A stretch of DNA of 64,000 nt from contig CM072339.1 of NCBI GenBank assembly GCA_036874045.1, positions 2,177,501 to 2,241,500 of the forward strand. The letters are read 5' to 3'. Of the stretch, positions 37,600-49,486 are shown piece after piece (within the stretch, counting starts at the first letter, position 1; each line of letters starts with the position of its first letter). A program made the position numbers and the translations under genes. The notes beneath the pieces were generated by a model, which worked only from the letters and a program-made list of their open reading frames with translations, did no database searches and was not told the origin of the DNA. Source of the stretch: Cymodocea nodosa (lineage: Eukaryota > Streptophyta > Magnoliopsida > Alismatales > Cymodoceaceae).

Positions 37600-38900
37600 T
37601 AAATCAGAAAAAATCTTGATCAATAGACCCGGATTAGGTTTGAAATTTAATTTGATACAAAATAGATTCTACAACAGTACTTTATGACGAGTTTAAAATA
37701 ATGTTCTTATTCGGACTTTCAATAAAACTAAATATTTGGTTCACTCGAGCATATTTTATAACTTGTGAATTAGACGTAGCCAAGTTAACGTCAACCATTA
37801 TAAAAAATCTCACATAAGTTTTTGCTATCATCAATATTATGTAAATAAATCAAATACCCAATATAACCATCTATGAATGTGATAAAATATGAAGCGACTT
37901 GTCTTGCTTTAACACTCTTTGCAGAAAGGGAGTAATTTAAATGAAAACTTTGCTCTACTTCCCTTTTTCAATGGTTTCTTAGTTGCTGATTTTCCTCTTA
38001 AAAATTTGTCACATGTGAGTAAGTCAACTTATGAATCAATAGTGCCTTAGTTAATTGATTCACCATATCTTGCACGATATATGGAACATAGTCTGACATG
38101 CCAAATATTTGCATCAATATTCACATTGCACGATAAAGCAACAAAGAAACCATAATTATTGGTGTTAAATCAATCATGATAAAGCTTTAAAATAAAGAAA
38201 CATTCAGACATTTAAGCACAACTATAAAATACATTATCTAAATGCATCAACATGAATATAAGAATGAATCAATTTGTTTTATCTATAAGAATCATAAAAA
38301 TCTCACATTGATGTATGTAGAGATAAGATCTGATTTAATATATAATGAACTTTTTTACTTATTATAAATTAATTTCAAGGTAAAATATTTTACACATAAG
38401 AACGAATTTATGAAATGAGTTTGAACATTTACAAGCAAAGTGACCCAGATTGTAATTGAAGTGTTGCAATCCTTTCAGCCATCAAGGTTACTATTGGTGA
38501 GCGCATTTTCATTTTCTTTTGTACATCTAAACTGGCTTGAGGTTATAATTGCATTGGCCTCAACAACTCAAACATGTTCAGGAAATTTGTCGACCTTTGG
38601 ACGTTCTCTAGTTCAACTCTCACTTTTATATCTACCAAAGGATGACCATATGTAAGTGAACCTATTTTAATATCATATGAAATTTCAACTTAAAATCAAC
38701 TACTTGTCAAATCAAGTGATTATTATTATATAGAACTAAGATCAATCTTATCAATCTCTACTTGTTCAATATAAGACCATTCAACAAATGTCGTTCCCCC
38801 AAACTTGTCTCTCAAAATGCAACCCACATCTCTTGAACATTGAAATATATTCAAATTCTCACAAAATTAAGGTCATCATGCACTGTGCTCGTCAACATAA
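37600..38900 (-). mobile_element. Ty1/copia fossil fragment (gag end to integrase start)
   Basis: Read on the minus strand: a possible gag zinc-knuckle region near 38,420-38,470, a pre-integrase block near 37,940-38,120 (IWHVRL-type phrase and a following cysteine/lysine-rich stretch), then an integrase start near 37,800-37,920 (FITFIDGY-type phrase). The order is that of copia pol. It is broken in several places and incomplete; no LTR or reverse transcriptase was recognised. An old fossil. Confidence 0.6.
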
Positions 38901-40160
38901 TTAGGGACACGCATGTTATCTTCCTTTTTCAAGCTTAATAATTAAGCTTCGATGTTTTTTTTTTTAAATGTTGGGCAGCACGCATTCCCACTCTCTATTT
39001 CCATCAAGGTGTTGCTGATCATGATCTCTAAACCCACTTGGTCCTCAAGAATTATTAAGAATTACGATGTCAATTGTTGAGGTTGTCACCGTGATCTGTT
39101 TCTCTCCTTTATTCAATTCAGTTAATGTTTCTTTTGATGCAATGGGAAGATATATATATAACAATAATAAGAACACATTATTAACTTGCAGCATTATAAT
39201 AGAACACATTAAGGTGGGAAGTTAATGTTCCAGTAGATTGATTGATCGTTCACTAATAATATATTGGTTAAAGCCTGTGACGTCCAATTAATGGTATTCC
39301 ACGTCCGTTTCATTGCTAATAATTAAAAGCATCGATCTACTGCTGATTTTCTTTGCTTGTAGACCTTATACACCCTTTTTTTCCTTTTTTGATCCGTCAT
39401 ATCCATCCTTAACAGGAAAACTTCGGCCTCCATGTTTCTTATGCACATATGATTGATACATTTTGAACCACAGTTCTCGTCTTTTAGCTGAATTCTCCGG
39501 GTTTAAATCTTGAAGTTCAAGTATTTCGAGCTCATAATCGAAAGAACGATAGAAGACTCTTTAATAAACGTTCTCTTGTCTTATGTGTGTCTTTTAGCTA
39601 CTATCGTCGCATATATTACTTGCCAAAACAAGAAAATAAAACCATAGATACTAACAAATTTTTTTTTTTATAGTCGTTAATGTTCATCTTACAAATTAAA
39701 TATATCAACTTAAAAGATTACATATAAAATAAATATATGTCTCTCTTTTCTTACTATAATATTTACCATAAATAAATTTAAATTAATGTATTTGAACCAT
39801 AGGATAAGTATGTCTAACATTTTTAATTGAGTACCTACAGCAACATTATATTGAACTATTATTTAAATTTTTCTTGAATTGAATCAACATGCGTCCTTAA
39901 TCTAAATGCCTTGAAACTTATCGATTTTAAATAAAAAATATTGATGAATATCTATCATATTGAGTTAAAAAATTAATTACTTATATAATTAGATTTTAAT
40001 TTTTCTTTTAAAAAAAGTACTTTTAGAAAAAACATTCAAAACACGCTTCCAAGAACACTTATTTGAAGGAATCCATTCTTCTAGAAAAATTACAATACAT
40101 AAAAAATTAAAAAAAACCTGTAGATTGAACTAATTCCTACGTATAACGTGCAAAAAAAAG
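38901..40160. other. Intergenic DNA, nothing recognised
   Basis: AT-rich with A/T homopolymers, for instance a T run near 38,957 and near 39,660. No gene or repeat was identified. Confidence 0.5.
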
Positions 40161-40500
40161 CCTATTTTCTACGTATTTTATACGTACGAACGTAGGCATC
40201 ATGTTGTCTACTCCCTTACGTTAACCCCGCACATGTTGAAAGGATCAACACGCGTACGAACTCCTGGTTCTTGTCCGCACCTGCAAGCCCATCCAACGTT
40301 GCTCTCGTCTAGAAGCCGAAGGGACGGTGGAAGCCAATCAGAATCAATCTTTAGAACCAGGTATCGGACTTCCCTTGGTCTCGCATATATAACTTAATGA
40401 TCTTCCCGGCGACCAGAGCTTAAAACAAACCATCGGAGGAGGAGGAGGAGGACAGCCGACGCAATTTTCAATCCATTATGTTGATGCAAGTGTCCTGAGA
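40161..40500 (+). promoter_or_regulatory. Promoter-like island of unknown target
   Basis: A GC-richer block (about 40,220-40,370) ends in a TATA-like CATATATAACTT at 40,384-40,395, followed by a purine-rich GGA repeat (40,435-40,451). The layout resembles a plant core promoter, but no convincing open frame or RNA hairpin follows within 500 bp. It could be a non-coding RNA promoter or a relic. Confidence 0.25.
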
Positions 40501-41579
40501 TGACAGTATATACATATAATATTGTCATACGTACCTGATCATGTGGAAATCGGAGCACCACCACCAACCCCTGCCAAAACAACACATATATCTACATATA
40601 TGTGGTTACGTACCCCCATCCTTTCCGCATCTCCGTCAAGTTGCTTGTTTGATTATTGTACTATAGTTATTGTGAATTTAGACTGCAATATATTATGGTT
40701 ATTATATATGTGCAATAAATATTAGTCACTTTAGAGTTTGGTGTACAATTAATTACCTGTGCTGTATGGTATAGCTCGATCGATCTGATGGCTCATGTGC
40801 TTGCTGCTTTAAAGGTCACAAGCAGCTGCTGCTTCTTCTTCTTCTTCTCCGTTGACAGTTAGACACCACCAATGCTGAATGCATGGAAGAAGATGGTTGC
40901 ATTTGATTAGAATAGGTGGGTCTCATCCCAACGAGAAACTAAACAGCTGCATCAAGGAGAGAATCCTTTATATCTACATTATATATACGAGTATAATATT
41001 ATTGTAGGCATTTATAATTAAAAATAATGTAGTTGTTTATTCTAAGTATCTAATACAAATAGATATCTTTTTTCTGTCAATATTTATTTTAAATACATTT
41101 TTCATTGTTAATAGATTTTAAATTAATTTATCTAAATAATAATATGAATACCTACGATATTTGTAGTTGCGAATGCCTGAAACCCCATTTTCTCGATATT
41201 ATACCACTACTTGTAAGTTTTTGATGGAAGGAGGGACACGTCGTCTATGCCTTAGATTGACGTTAACTACCTTTTATGTTAAAGATTTGATGAATAAATT
41301 GAATAGTATACAATACATAGAATACAGTGCGACTAAGCCCGTTGATGTTCTACTGTAAAATTCTTGTACTTATTATTTGATATGTATAAAAATTATATAA
41401 TTTATCTATAGCTTCTATTAGTATATTTTTTTGAAGTTTTCTTACTTTTGAAGTTTCACGTGTTGCATGTTTACATGTGTCAAAAAAAGTATACATAAAA
41501 TTATCACAATATTTTAAAAATATTATTTGTTATTGCTTCGGTTACTGGTGCATAGACTTACGCATATAAATACGTACGT
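40501..41579. other. Intergenic DNA, nothing recognised
   Basis: Includes a CTT repeat near 40,832-40,847. Short frames only; none resembles a known family. Confidence 0.45.
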
Positions 41580-41679
41580 AGTTAACAAACACCAGTGTTA
41601 CGCAAGGACCATTTACGTCGGGGCTCAGAAATCATTCGTTTCTCTCTCCCTTTCTTCCTACAAGTAAAGGACCAGCCCC

Positions 41680-41760
41680 ATGACGACACCGACGGCCGTA
41701 CCCTCGCCGAAGTTTGCAGGTAGCCGCCACGGCGGCGCGGGGAAACCATCGTCGCTTTGA
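41680..41760 (+). CDS. Possible 26-residue small ORF in a GC-rich patch
   Basis: An ATG-to-stop frame of 26 codons lies entirely in an isolated GC-rich patch (about 41,620-41,760) surrounded by AT-rich DNA. The peptide would be basic and rich in Pro, Ser, Thr and Gly, without a signal peptide. No family is recognised; the patch may instead be an exon relic or leader of a lost gene. Confidence 0.15.
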   Translation: MTTPTAVPSPKFAGSRHGGAGKPSSL

Positions 41761-41769
41761 CCAAAGTTA

Positions 41770-44280
41770 TGATAGAACTGGTTTGATTTGAAGATCCACG
41801 AGTAAAAAAATTACGGGGACGTTTTCATTTCGGGGCGACGTCATCTCAATGTCCTTTCAAAAAGACTTTTTTCGCAAGAACGAAATATACTCCCGTAAGT
41901 TTTGACCTTGGACCGTTTTCCTTATTTTTTTTCTACACGGTAGTTTCCTCGTAACGCGGTTTTGAAAGCTACCGCCGTAAACTTATTGTGCGGAACAATC
42001 TTCCGTTGGATAATCCTACCCACCCAATGAAAGAAAGAATTTCTACCATTTTTACCTTCAGCAGTGGCATTCTGAAGATTCTGAGCATGCATTCTCAGAT
42101 ATCATTCTACTCCATTTACTTGCATAGAAGCTGCACACTGCAGCATTGCTATTTGCTTTTATGCATGTGAAATCTTTTCTTGTATATTAAGCCGATTATC
42201 TTCATCTCTCAGACCTTTTCTTTTCATACTGTCAAATTGTTTGTCTTCATTGAAATGCTGCACCTGTTGTCAACTGCCCTTCTTATTTATGAAAACAACC
42301 TCATGTTGGATTGGTTTCTTTGTTTTCAATTCATAAAGATTTAAGTCTTTAAAGTCGTACTTATGATTAAATTTTTACCTTAATATAAAATAATAAAACA
42401 ACAATTGAAAACATAATCGTCAGGGTTGGTGAAGTGAATTCTTTTCTTTAATTTATTTTTATTTATAATCAAATTTTTTGTTAGATTACATAGATTTAAA
42501 TCATTTTTTAAAATTTTTAACTAAATACGTTTGACCTACCTTTACTCCTTTTAATTTTGATTAAATCTCTTTTCTTAACTTTTGTATTTTTTGATCTCCT
42601 AAGGATATGATGTCACCAAATCATATTCTTAGTAAAATCATTTTTAACTTATCTATTGCAGTGTAACCACTTATTTATTCAAAAAATGTATTTATCGATA
42701 CAAAAACATTGATAATACTGCTGCATAAAATGTGAAAATACAAAATTGTTTTTATCCTGTTCTTGAAAATACTACTACGTGAAAATACAACAATTCAGAG
42801 AAAATAAAATATTTAAGCAGTGTTCGGTAACGATTCTTTCAACCAGCATACGAAAATACACCAATATTTTTCAATATTCGTTACAAAATCTATTATTTAT
42901 GTGTCTGCTTATTTCTATATGTTAATTTAAAAATGGTATATTTCAAACAAAAGGTGTTTGAACGAAAATTAAATGTTAAAATTTACGGCTTTTTAAAGAC
43001 ATCAAATTATTTTTATATATTGAATTAAAATAATAATTGTAGACCTAGTCTTGGCGTACCTAAAGATTTTTTTTTTTTACAAATTTAATGTATTTTTTGA
43101 ATACGTCAAATCTTTGATTTTTGCAACATTAAAAAACAGAATTTGTATATCCAAAAATAGACATCTCAATGGTAAAACTATCTTTTCTTCCTCTCAGCTC
43201 GACTCGCGACTTCTTCACCACTTTCAATAAAAAATAAAAAACAACAACTTCAACGACAGAGTTGGTGAAAAATTTGGTTTCTGTGTTCACGGAAGCCGAG
43301 TTTCGAAGGTCACGCTCGTATGACATCACTGCTGCTTCCGCTTGGACGATGTCACAAATATAACTCAAAGAAAAGCATGGAGCCCATACATGTGTCTCAC
43401 CGTGACAACACATGCATCCTTCCTCCATGCTAGTTCTTCGTGTTTGTTTGTTACCATATATTTTCGTACGTCCTAGGCTGATATCCATCGATCCCTGCAT
43501 GCAGCGATGATTGCTCAGCTGTCTGTTTTACCCTTTTTATTTTTATTTGGCAAGATAAAAGAAAGATCATAGATTAAAAAGAATCACAGGAACGCTGCGA
43601 GAGCATATTTATAAAGTGATTAATTCATGGTTGCCCCCATCTGTACAATGCATGTTTGATCCAAGTCATGCATGGCCCAAATACACGTGACTGACCGAAG
43701 GTTTTCGTCGACATGGTGAATGAGATTGCACAAAGAAGCGCATGTGATGCTTCTACTGCTGTGCTTAGCTAGAAATGGTCTTCATGATTTGTATATAAAA
43801 TGGATTGCAAGTATCATTAATTTTCTATACTTGAGTAATATAAGATTGAGATGAATTCAACCCCAACCCTTCCCAACATCCATGAGATTTAAAGAATAAT
43901 TAAGATTAATAAGATTAAGAGTGAAGTACAAGAAATGCATATGAAAGGACTGCAAGAGGTAACGAAGGACATAACTTCTTCTGTATTTAATTAAGATTTC
44001 CCACTTGACAGATATATTGAATGCTTTGCTAATTTTTTTGATTAGCTCACCTATTTATGTTTTATAATTAGAATTGCATGCAATTTTAGGATAGATCATA
44101 ATCATCATCTTCATCAGTTGTTGTCGTTAGTCACTGGGTAACATTTTGCCATAGATGTTTTCTGGTACAAATTCTAAAGATAGAGTTCCTTATGAAATGA
44201 CAGTTGTTCTTATGCCCTTAGAATCCATTGATAAAACGAAATTATAGTTCCTCTCCTAAAGACTTTTGCTGTAGAATATG
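41770..44280. other. Intergenic DNA, no gene recognised
   Basis: Mixed composition with several short frames on both strands (longest about 120 codons on the minus strand at 43,129-43,500) that show no known domain. No repeats were recognised. Confidence 0.45.
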
Positions 44281-44660
44281 AAAAATCAAGGCATTGCAAC
44301 CAGCCTTGCTAGATGTTGGTGTCTCCAGGGTTGAAGTTGGCTTAGAGAGGGAGGGGGTTGGAGCTGACTTCATCCTCTAAGGAGACCTCATCAAGGAGGT
44401 ACATTAATAATTATAATTGCAGTAGTGAAAATAAAGGAACAAGTCAAAGAGCAAGCATGCAAGTCCTTCCCGGCCAACCTGGTAAAGGGAAAGGACTCCT
44501 GAAAAGGCCTTGTTCAACTGATGAGCACGTGGGTTGGGAGTCCTCTAAAGAGCTGGATTTTATGTCAAATGGGTGGATGAGCATAAAGAGCGTACATTAT
44601 AACAACTGTATATTCAATATTAGATCTAGTTCCAGATTCCCTTGTTCCATTCAATAGCAG
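44281..44660 (+). other. Coding-like patch, unidentified
   Basis: An open frame of about 99 codons without an ATG at its start (44,358-44,657) encodes a Ser-, Lys- and Gly-rich sequence. Composition is less AT-rich than the flanks, and CAG and GT-like junctions occur at 44,398 and 44,425. It could be an exon or gene relic; nothing is recognised. Confidence 0.2.
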
Positions 44661-46300
44661 ATCTTTTAGCATTTCCTCTTCGAATTCTCACGTCCCATAT
44701 GTGTTTTTCTCTCCAATGACAACCATGTAAGTACGTTGGAAATATTTGAAGAATTAAGAAAATTGGGAGAATCGATGTTATGTTTAAAAAGTATCGTGAT
44801 ATTTTTCTTTGATGCCAAAATCTTTTCATCTTAACGATTTATCGTCTTGTAAAATTTTAATTTAAAGGCAAGGATGATTGTTATTTTTTCTGAGAAGGAT
44901 GATACCCACCGTTGAAAAGAAAGTCTTACATCTTTTAAAATATAGTTGAATTTAGATGTATTATGATGATCCTTATTTCTCACTTCTAATTAATTTTGAT
45001 ATGTATTATTTCATATGATATTAAAGTAAATTTTGAAATATTTTAAGAAAGGGTTCCCATTGATTAGACGAGTAAAGTTTGCCTTATGGTCCTCTTTGAA
45101 TTTTGGCTGTGTATAGAACTGCAGTGCCGCAATTTTTTTCAAAAGAATGTCTTTTTTAAAAAAATTAATGTCACAGGATTCACGACAGCTCAAAATTAAG
45201 AATGTTTTCAAAATGCACTCTTAAACAAATCTAGTGATTCCCATTTTTTGAAAACAAAGCATCTATGTTTCAATTCAAGTTCAATACTTTTCAAAAATGA
45301 AGAAGTGATGGCTGTTAACTTAAAGAAAATTTATGATATTAAATATATTATTGAATAAAATATAAAGAAATATAGTAAAAGTTAAATATCAATTTGTGAA
45401 AAGAGTGTGTTTGATGGTAAACCAATTGGACCGTTCAGTCCTACCAGCCGGATCGTTTCGTTTAATCAAGCCCACCAATCGATCCATGAAAATGGTCCAG
45501 GAGCAGGTGATGGGCCACTGATTCACGGTTGGATTGTCCGACGGGCCACTCCTACTTGGTTTTTAAAACAGTGATTTGCGTCGATGAATGTTCTTGTACT
45601 TTTCACTTCTGAATATGGAAATTATCCATTACTTGTCAAACTCAAAGGATATGACATTTCATCTTGTAGAGTGTCCCACCTTGCAAGGATGAGACTGTTA
45701 CATCTTGGTGTTGAAGATATTCATGTCATCCAAGATTGCTTTATCATGATGCAGGAAAAAAATAAGGTTCTTTTCTATATGATGGATTCAAATGAAGATG
45801 TTTGTATGAGATTCTTTTTAATTTGGACGGACGCATATATTCAAGGGTTATTGCGTTTGCAGATTCCATTACTTCTGAGTCACCGTGCTTAACGAATATG
45901 TCATGCCACATTCTTTTGTTTGTTGGTGTTGCTGGTCACAGGTATTCTATGACTTTAGGTTGTATCCTAGTTTCATGTGAAATAAACTTTCACTTGTTTG
46001 GTTGTTTAGAACTTGATTATCCCAACTTTGAGAAGATGTTTTATGATGTATATAAAAATACATTCTCTAAGAAAGGTGTTCTTCTTGAAGAATCTCTCTC
46101 CCCTCACCATATTGGAAAGTCACGGAAAAAACTCTCATTTGCAAACGAACTCCCGTTTCTCCCATAGTCGACCATCGGTTGAATGCTTGAACGCTCCCTA
46201 AAACCCTCACATCTTCCTCACACTTACCTTTGCTCGAGCAAAACATTCCCAAACCAAACACTCCCCCCCTCATCTTCCTTGCACTCGCTCGACAAAATCA
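44661..46300. other. Intergenic DNA with a coding-like stretch, unidentified
   Basis: Short frames at 45,584-45,892 and 45,802-46,167 overlap in different registers and look like a decayed coding region, but no family is recognised. The GC-richer sequence near 45,420-45,560 has no identified role. Confidence 0.25.
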
Positions 46301-46314
46301 CTACACGTCAGATG

Positions 46315-46505
46315 AAGGTACTGGTCATTCGATGAAGTTGCTCCTTGCCTGACAAAGAAGTTGTTGTTGATCGCCCGACCAGGCTTGTGCTTACTAGACG
46401 AAGTTGGTAGTCACTCGACAGAACTGCTTCTTGCCCCATGAGGCTTGTGTCCGCTGAACGAAGCTAGTTGTTGCTCGGTAGAGCCCCTCCTTACCCAACA
46501 AAGGC
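46315..46505. repeat. Imperfect tandem repeats of ~80 bp
   Basis: At least two diverged copies of a unit holding TGCTCCTTGCC..., GAGGCTTGTG or CAGGCTTGTG, and GACGAAG or AACGAAG follow one another, with part of a third copy at each side. The block ends near GCCTAAACCCTTG. It resembles the repetitive part of a transposon or LTR but has no identified ends. Confidence 0.45.
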
Positions 46506-46906
46506 CTAAACCCTTGTCTTCCAAACGAGAGGTAGCATCCGACCACCAATTTTCAGTCTGATTGTGATAAAAGTAGGAATTAGTTTTGAAACACCTGAAA
46601 GTTTAAGAGTTAGGGACAATATGTAATAGATACAATACATGTTTAACTTTTTTTTTGTGAATGTTACATTTCATATTTATGCAAAGATGTCCTCATCATA
46701 CAAGAAGATTAAGATCCCTTACCTTTGTTTCCATCATTTAAGATTGCCTTAGAAATCTGTTGCTGTATTCTTTTATAGGATATCCATTACTGAGTGAAGG
46801 GATGTACTTGCTAGCCATACCATTTCTAGCAATTGCTAATGGCCATGACTTTAGAGTTTTTTCTTCACTAGAAATAAAATTGATTAAAATCTCGCAATTT
46901 CAAACC

Positions 46907-46943
<37 letters not shown>

Positions 46944-48429
46944 TATACATAAGATTTGTGAAGGTTTCATTCCAAACATTGACATTTGTTCTGCAATTAA
47001 TACCTCTGCACACAGGGAATATGTGCTACAATTATATGTAAAATACAGTATTGATTCTATTTGTATATGTAAAAATCTGTCACCATCCACCAACCAAAGG
47101 ATTAAATATCGACGCTTTTCAACAACATTTCACCAATATATATTGAATTTTCAATTTGTCAAAATAACATTGTAAATGATGTCGACATGATGATTTATTA
47201 ACTGAAGGTGACTTATCTTTATCATATTTTCACTTACATGATTCTAACGTAACAAAATTTTACTAACATCTGTCTATTTTTCAATGTGCCAAAGTTCTAT
47301 ACAAAGTTGAAGTTGAATGCCCTACCACTAACTTGCGTGATAGAACGTTTGATTTACTTCAGCATACTTGTTTCCGAGAAGCTTAACCCCTGAAATGCTA
47401 ATTTTCAATGCTGCTGATATGATAACATTGAAGTAGGAACTTTATAATTTTCTACACGTAAGATTTTATTGTTGAGCATGTAAATGCGTCATGCAGCTAA
47501 TGTATTCTCTGGTTGCATTTTTCAGTGCAGATTCCTTTTGATTTGTCTACTTTCTAATAACTGGGATTAGCCCTTGATCAGAAATCAAATATCTACCTTA
47601 ATACTAACACAGCATAAATTTGCATTCTATGATCTAGGTAAACTGTTATGTTTATCATGGGTTCAGTTGATTCTACTGTACTTAACTGCGTTTGTTAGGT
47701 CTGTAAGTTGGATGGATTTATATCTATTAATTGACCCATCGCATACCATAAATGTGGATAAATGTATGAATTTTTTACCCTATTACATGTTTATCTATGG
47801 GTTTATTTGCTAACCATGCGTAATATCTACACTTTTATATGTTAAAGGTAATAAGAGTAAACTTAGACCTATCCCATACACACTTTTTTTTACACTTCTA
47901 GCTTTTATAACTAATATTAAACCTACCCAATTCTATTGTAATTGGTGGCTGTATATTGCTTTGCAACACCCAATTCATAGTTACATTATATTAGGAACTT
48001 GGCATGCTTCATGTTTCTTGATAAACAAATGAATATTGTCCTACTAAAACCATAACAATGATATACAACTTTCTATCAGGCAAGGATAAAAAAGAAGAAG
48101 TGATCTGTGGCCTCTTTGTTTAATCAAGGGCATGGCATGCTTCACATTTCCTAATAAACAATAATAAATATTATAAAATTATAACAACTATATAAAACTT
48201 TTTAGTAAGCAAAGACAAAAAATGTAAAACAGAAGTGATATGCAATTGCTCTATATTATGCTATAGTGAACATAAACAACAATCAATGTCTTAATCACAC
48301 TACTTGGATTATGCTTTCTTGTAGAATTTTATAAATAATGGATATAGATATGAAATATATACTTTGTTATTTTGTTGTTTCTTATAGGATTTTATTGTTT
48401 CATTTTATTGTTATATTTATAGATATTAC
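46506..48429. other. Intergenic DNA with a long poly-T run
   Basis: A run of 31 T bases lies at 46,908-46,938. No flanking target duplication or retroposon body was recognised on either side, so it may be either a retroposon tail on the minus strand or a simple homopolymer. The remainder has no identified genes. Confidence 0.45.
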
Positions 48430-49340
48430 AACAAGTTTTTAGTCAATCGTGTCTACCACAAATAATAAAAGGGTAGAAGACAAAGTTACATAAGTTGGAA
48501 TGTAGTAGGTGATGATCTTATTTTAAATATTTTATGTGAGAAATTGAATGAAAGAAACAATAAATCTATTGATAGAAAGATAAAGTTAATACTTAAGATA
48601 AAGTCATTAAAAACTACAACAAAAAGGCAAAATGTAACGTCACAAGAAAATGTATAGATAGTTGCATGAAGACCTAATGATTAATGTATAAAAATTACAA
48701 AAAGATCTCAAGTCAAAGTAAATGGGGTTAGAACTACATAAACGAGTAAATTGATATATCTGAAGAAATATGAAAAGAATTTGTTAAAGCAACAAATTAT
48801 AATTATTTATATTTGTTGATTACATGACATTGATTTGACATGTCATATCTTTTCAAATGCAAAAACATCCTAATTGTAAGCAATGTAAAAGAAAACACTG
48901 TCCTATCTATGAGAAACTTCAAATAATTTTTGAATATAGCATAACATCTAGGCAAAGCATCTTGAGGAATATATACAACTTGAAAAAGGAAATACAAATG
49001 TCAATCTAAATAGTGACCTAGATATGTTCACTCGAGTATTTAATGAAATTCCAATTGATGACACTCCTTAGATGCAAACAAATTCACTATTAACAAATGA
49101 ATCCACTGTAGATGTGTTAAAAGGGTAAGTGACATCAACCATATGCAAAATCACAAAAACTAATGTCTAACGCAATTCAAGATATAATATACGCATTTAA
49201 AGAATATTTTGAAAAAGATAGTCAATGAGACAGATTAGAAATAATGGACAAATTGTATAAAGTTGAATGAAAAAGGTTGAAAATCATGGGTGGATTATAT
49301 AAAATAGAATAAGAAAAGTTGCATATGTAGCATATATCAT
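48430..49340 (+). mobile_element. Probable PIF/Harbinger SANT-like ORF remnant
   Basis: Decayed coding sequence resembling the plant SANT/Myb-like protein that accompanies PIF/Harbinger transposases: a lysine-rich helix region near 48,540-48,640 and an HPNCK...CPIYEKLQIIF block near 48,858-48,925, as in proteins of that domain family. Several stops and frame changes interrupt it. Its place upstream of a transposase in the same orientation supports the call. Confidence 0.5.
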
Positions 49341-49486
49341 CAAGGAAAATCGTAAATACAATGAATATATTATTTTCATTATCTTAACTTACTGGTAGTA
49401 ATTCAAAACAATCAAATTATTACAAAGTGTAGAAATATGAGAACAGTTTTTAGTCATACCTGATAACAAGAAAGTAGCATAGTTGG

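Noticed and set aside
40700-40950. Possible microRNA gene near a CTT-rich block
   Set aside because: I compared it from memory with common conserved plant microRNAs (156, 159, 160, 164, 166, 167, 172, 319, 393-396, 399) and saw no match or convincing hairpin.
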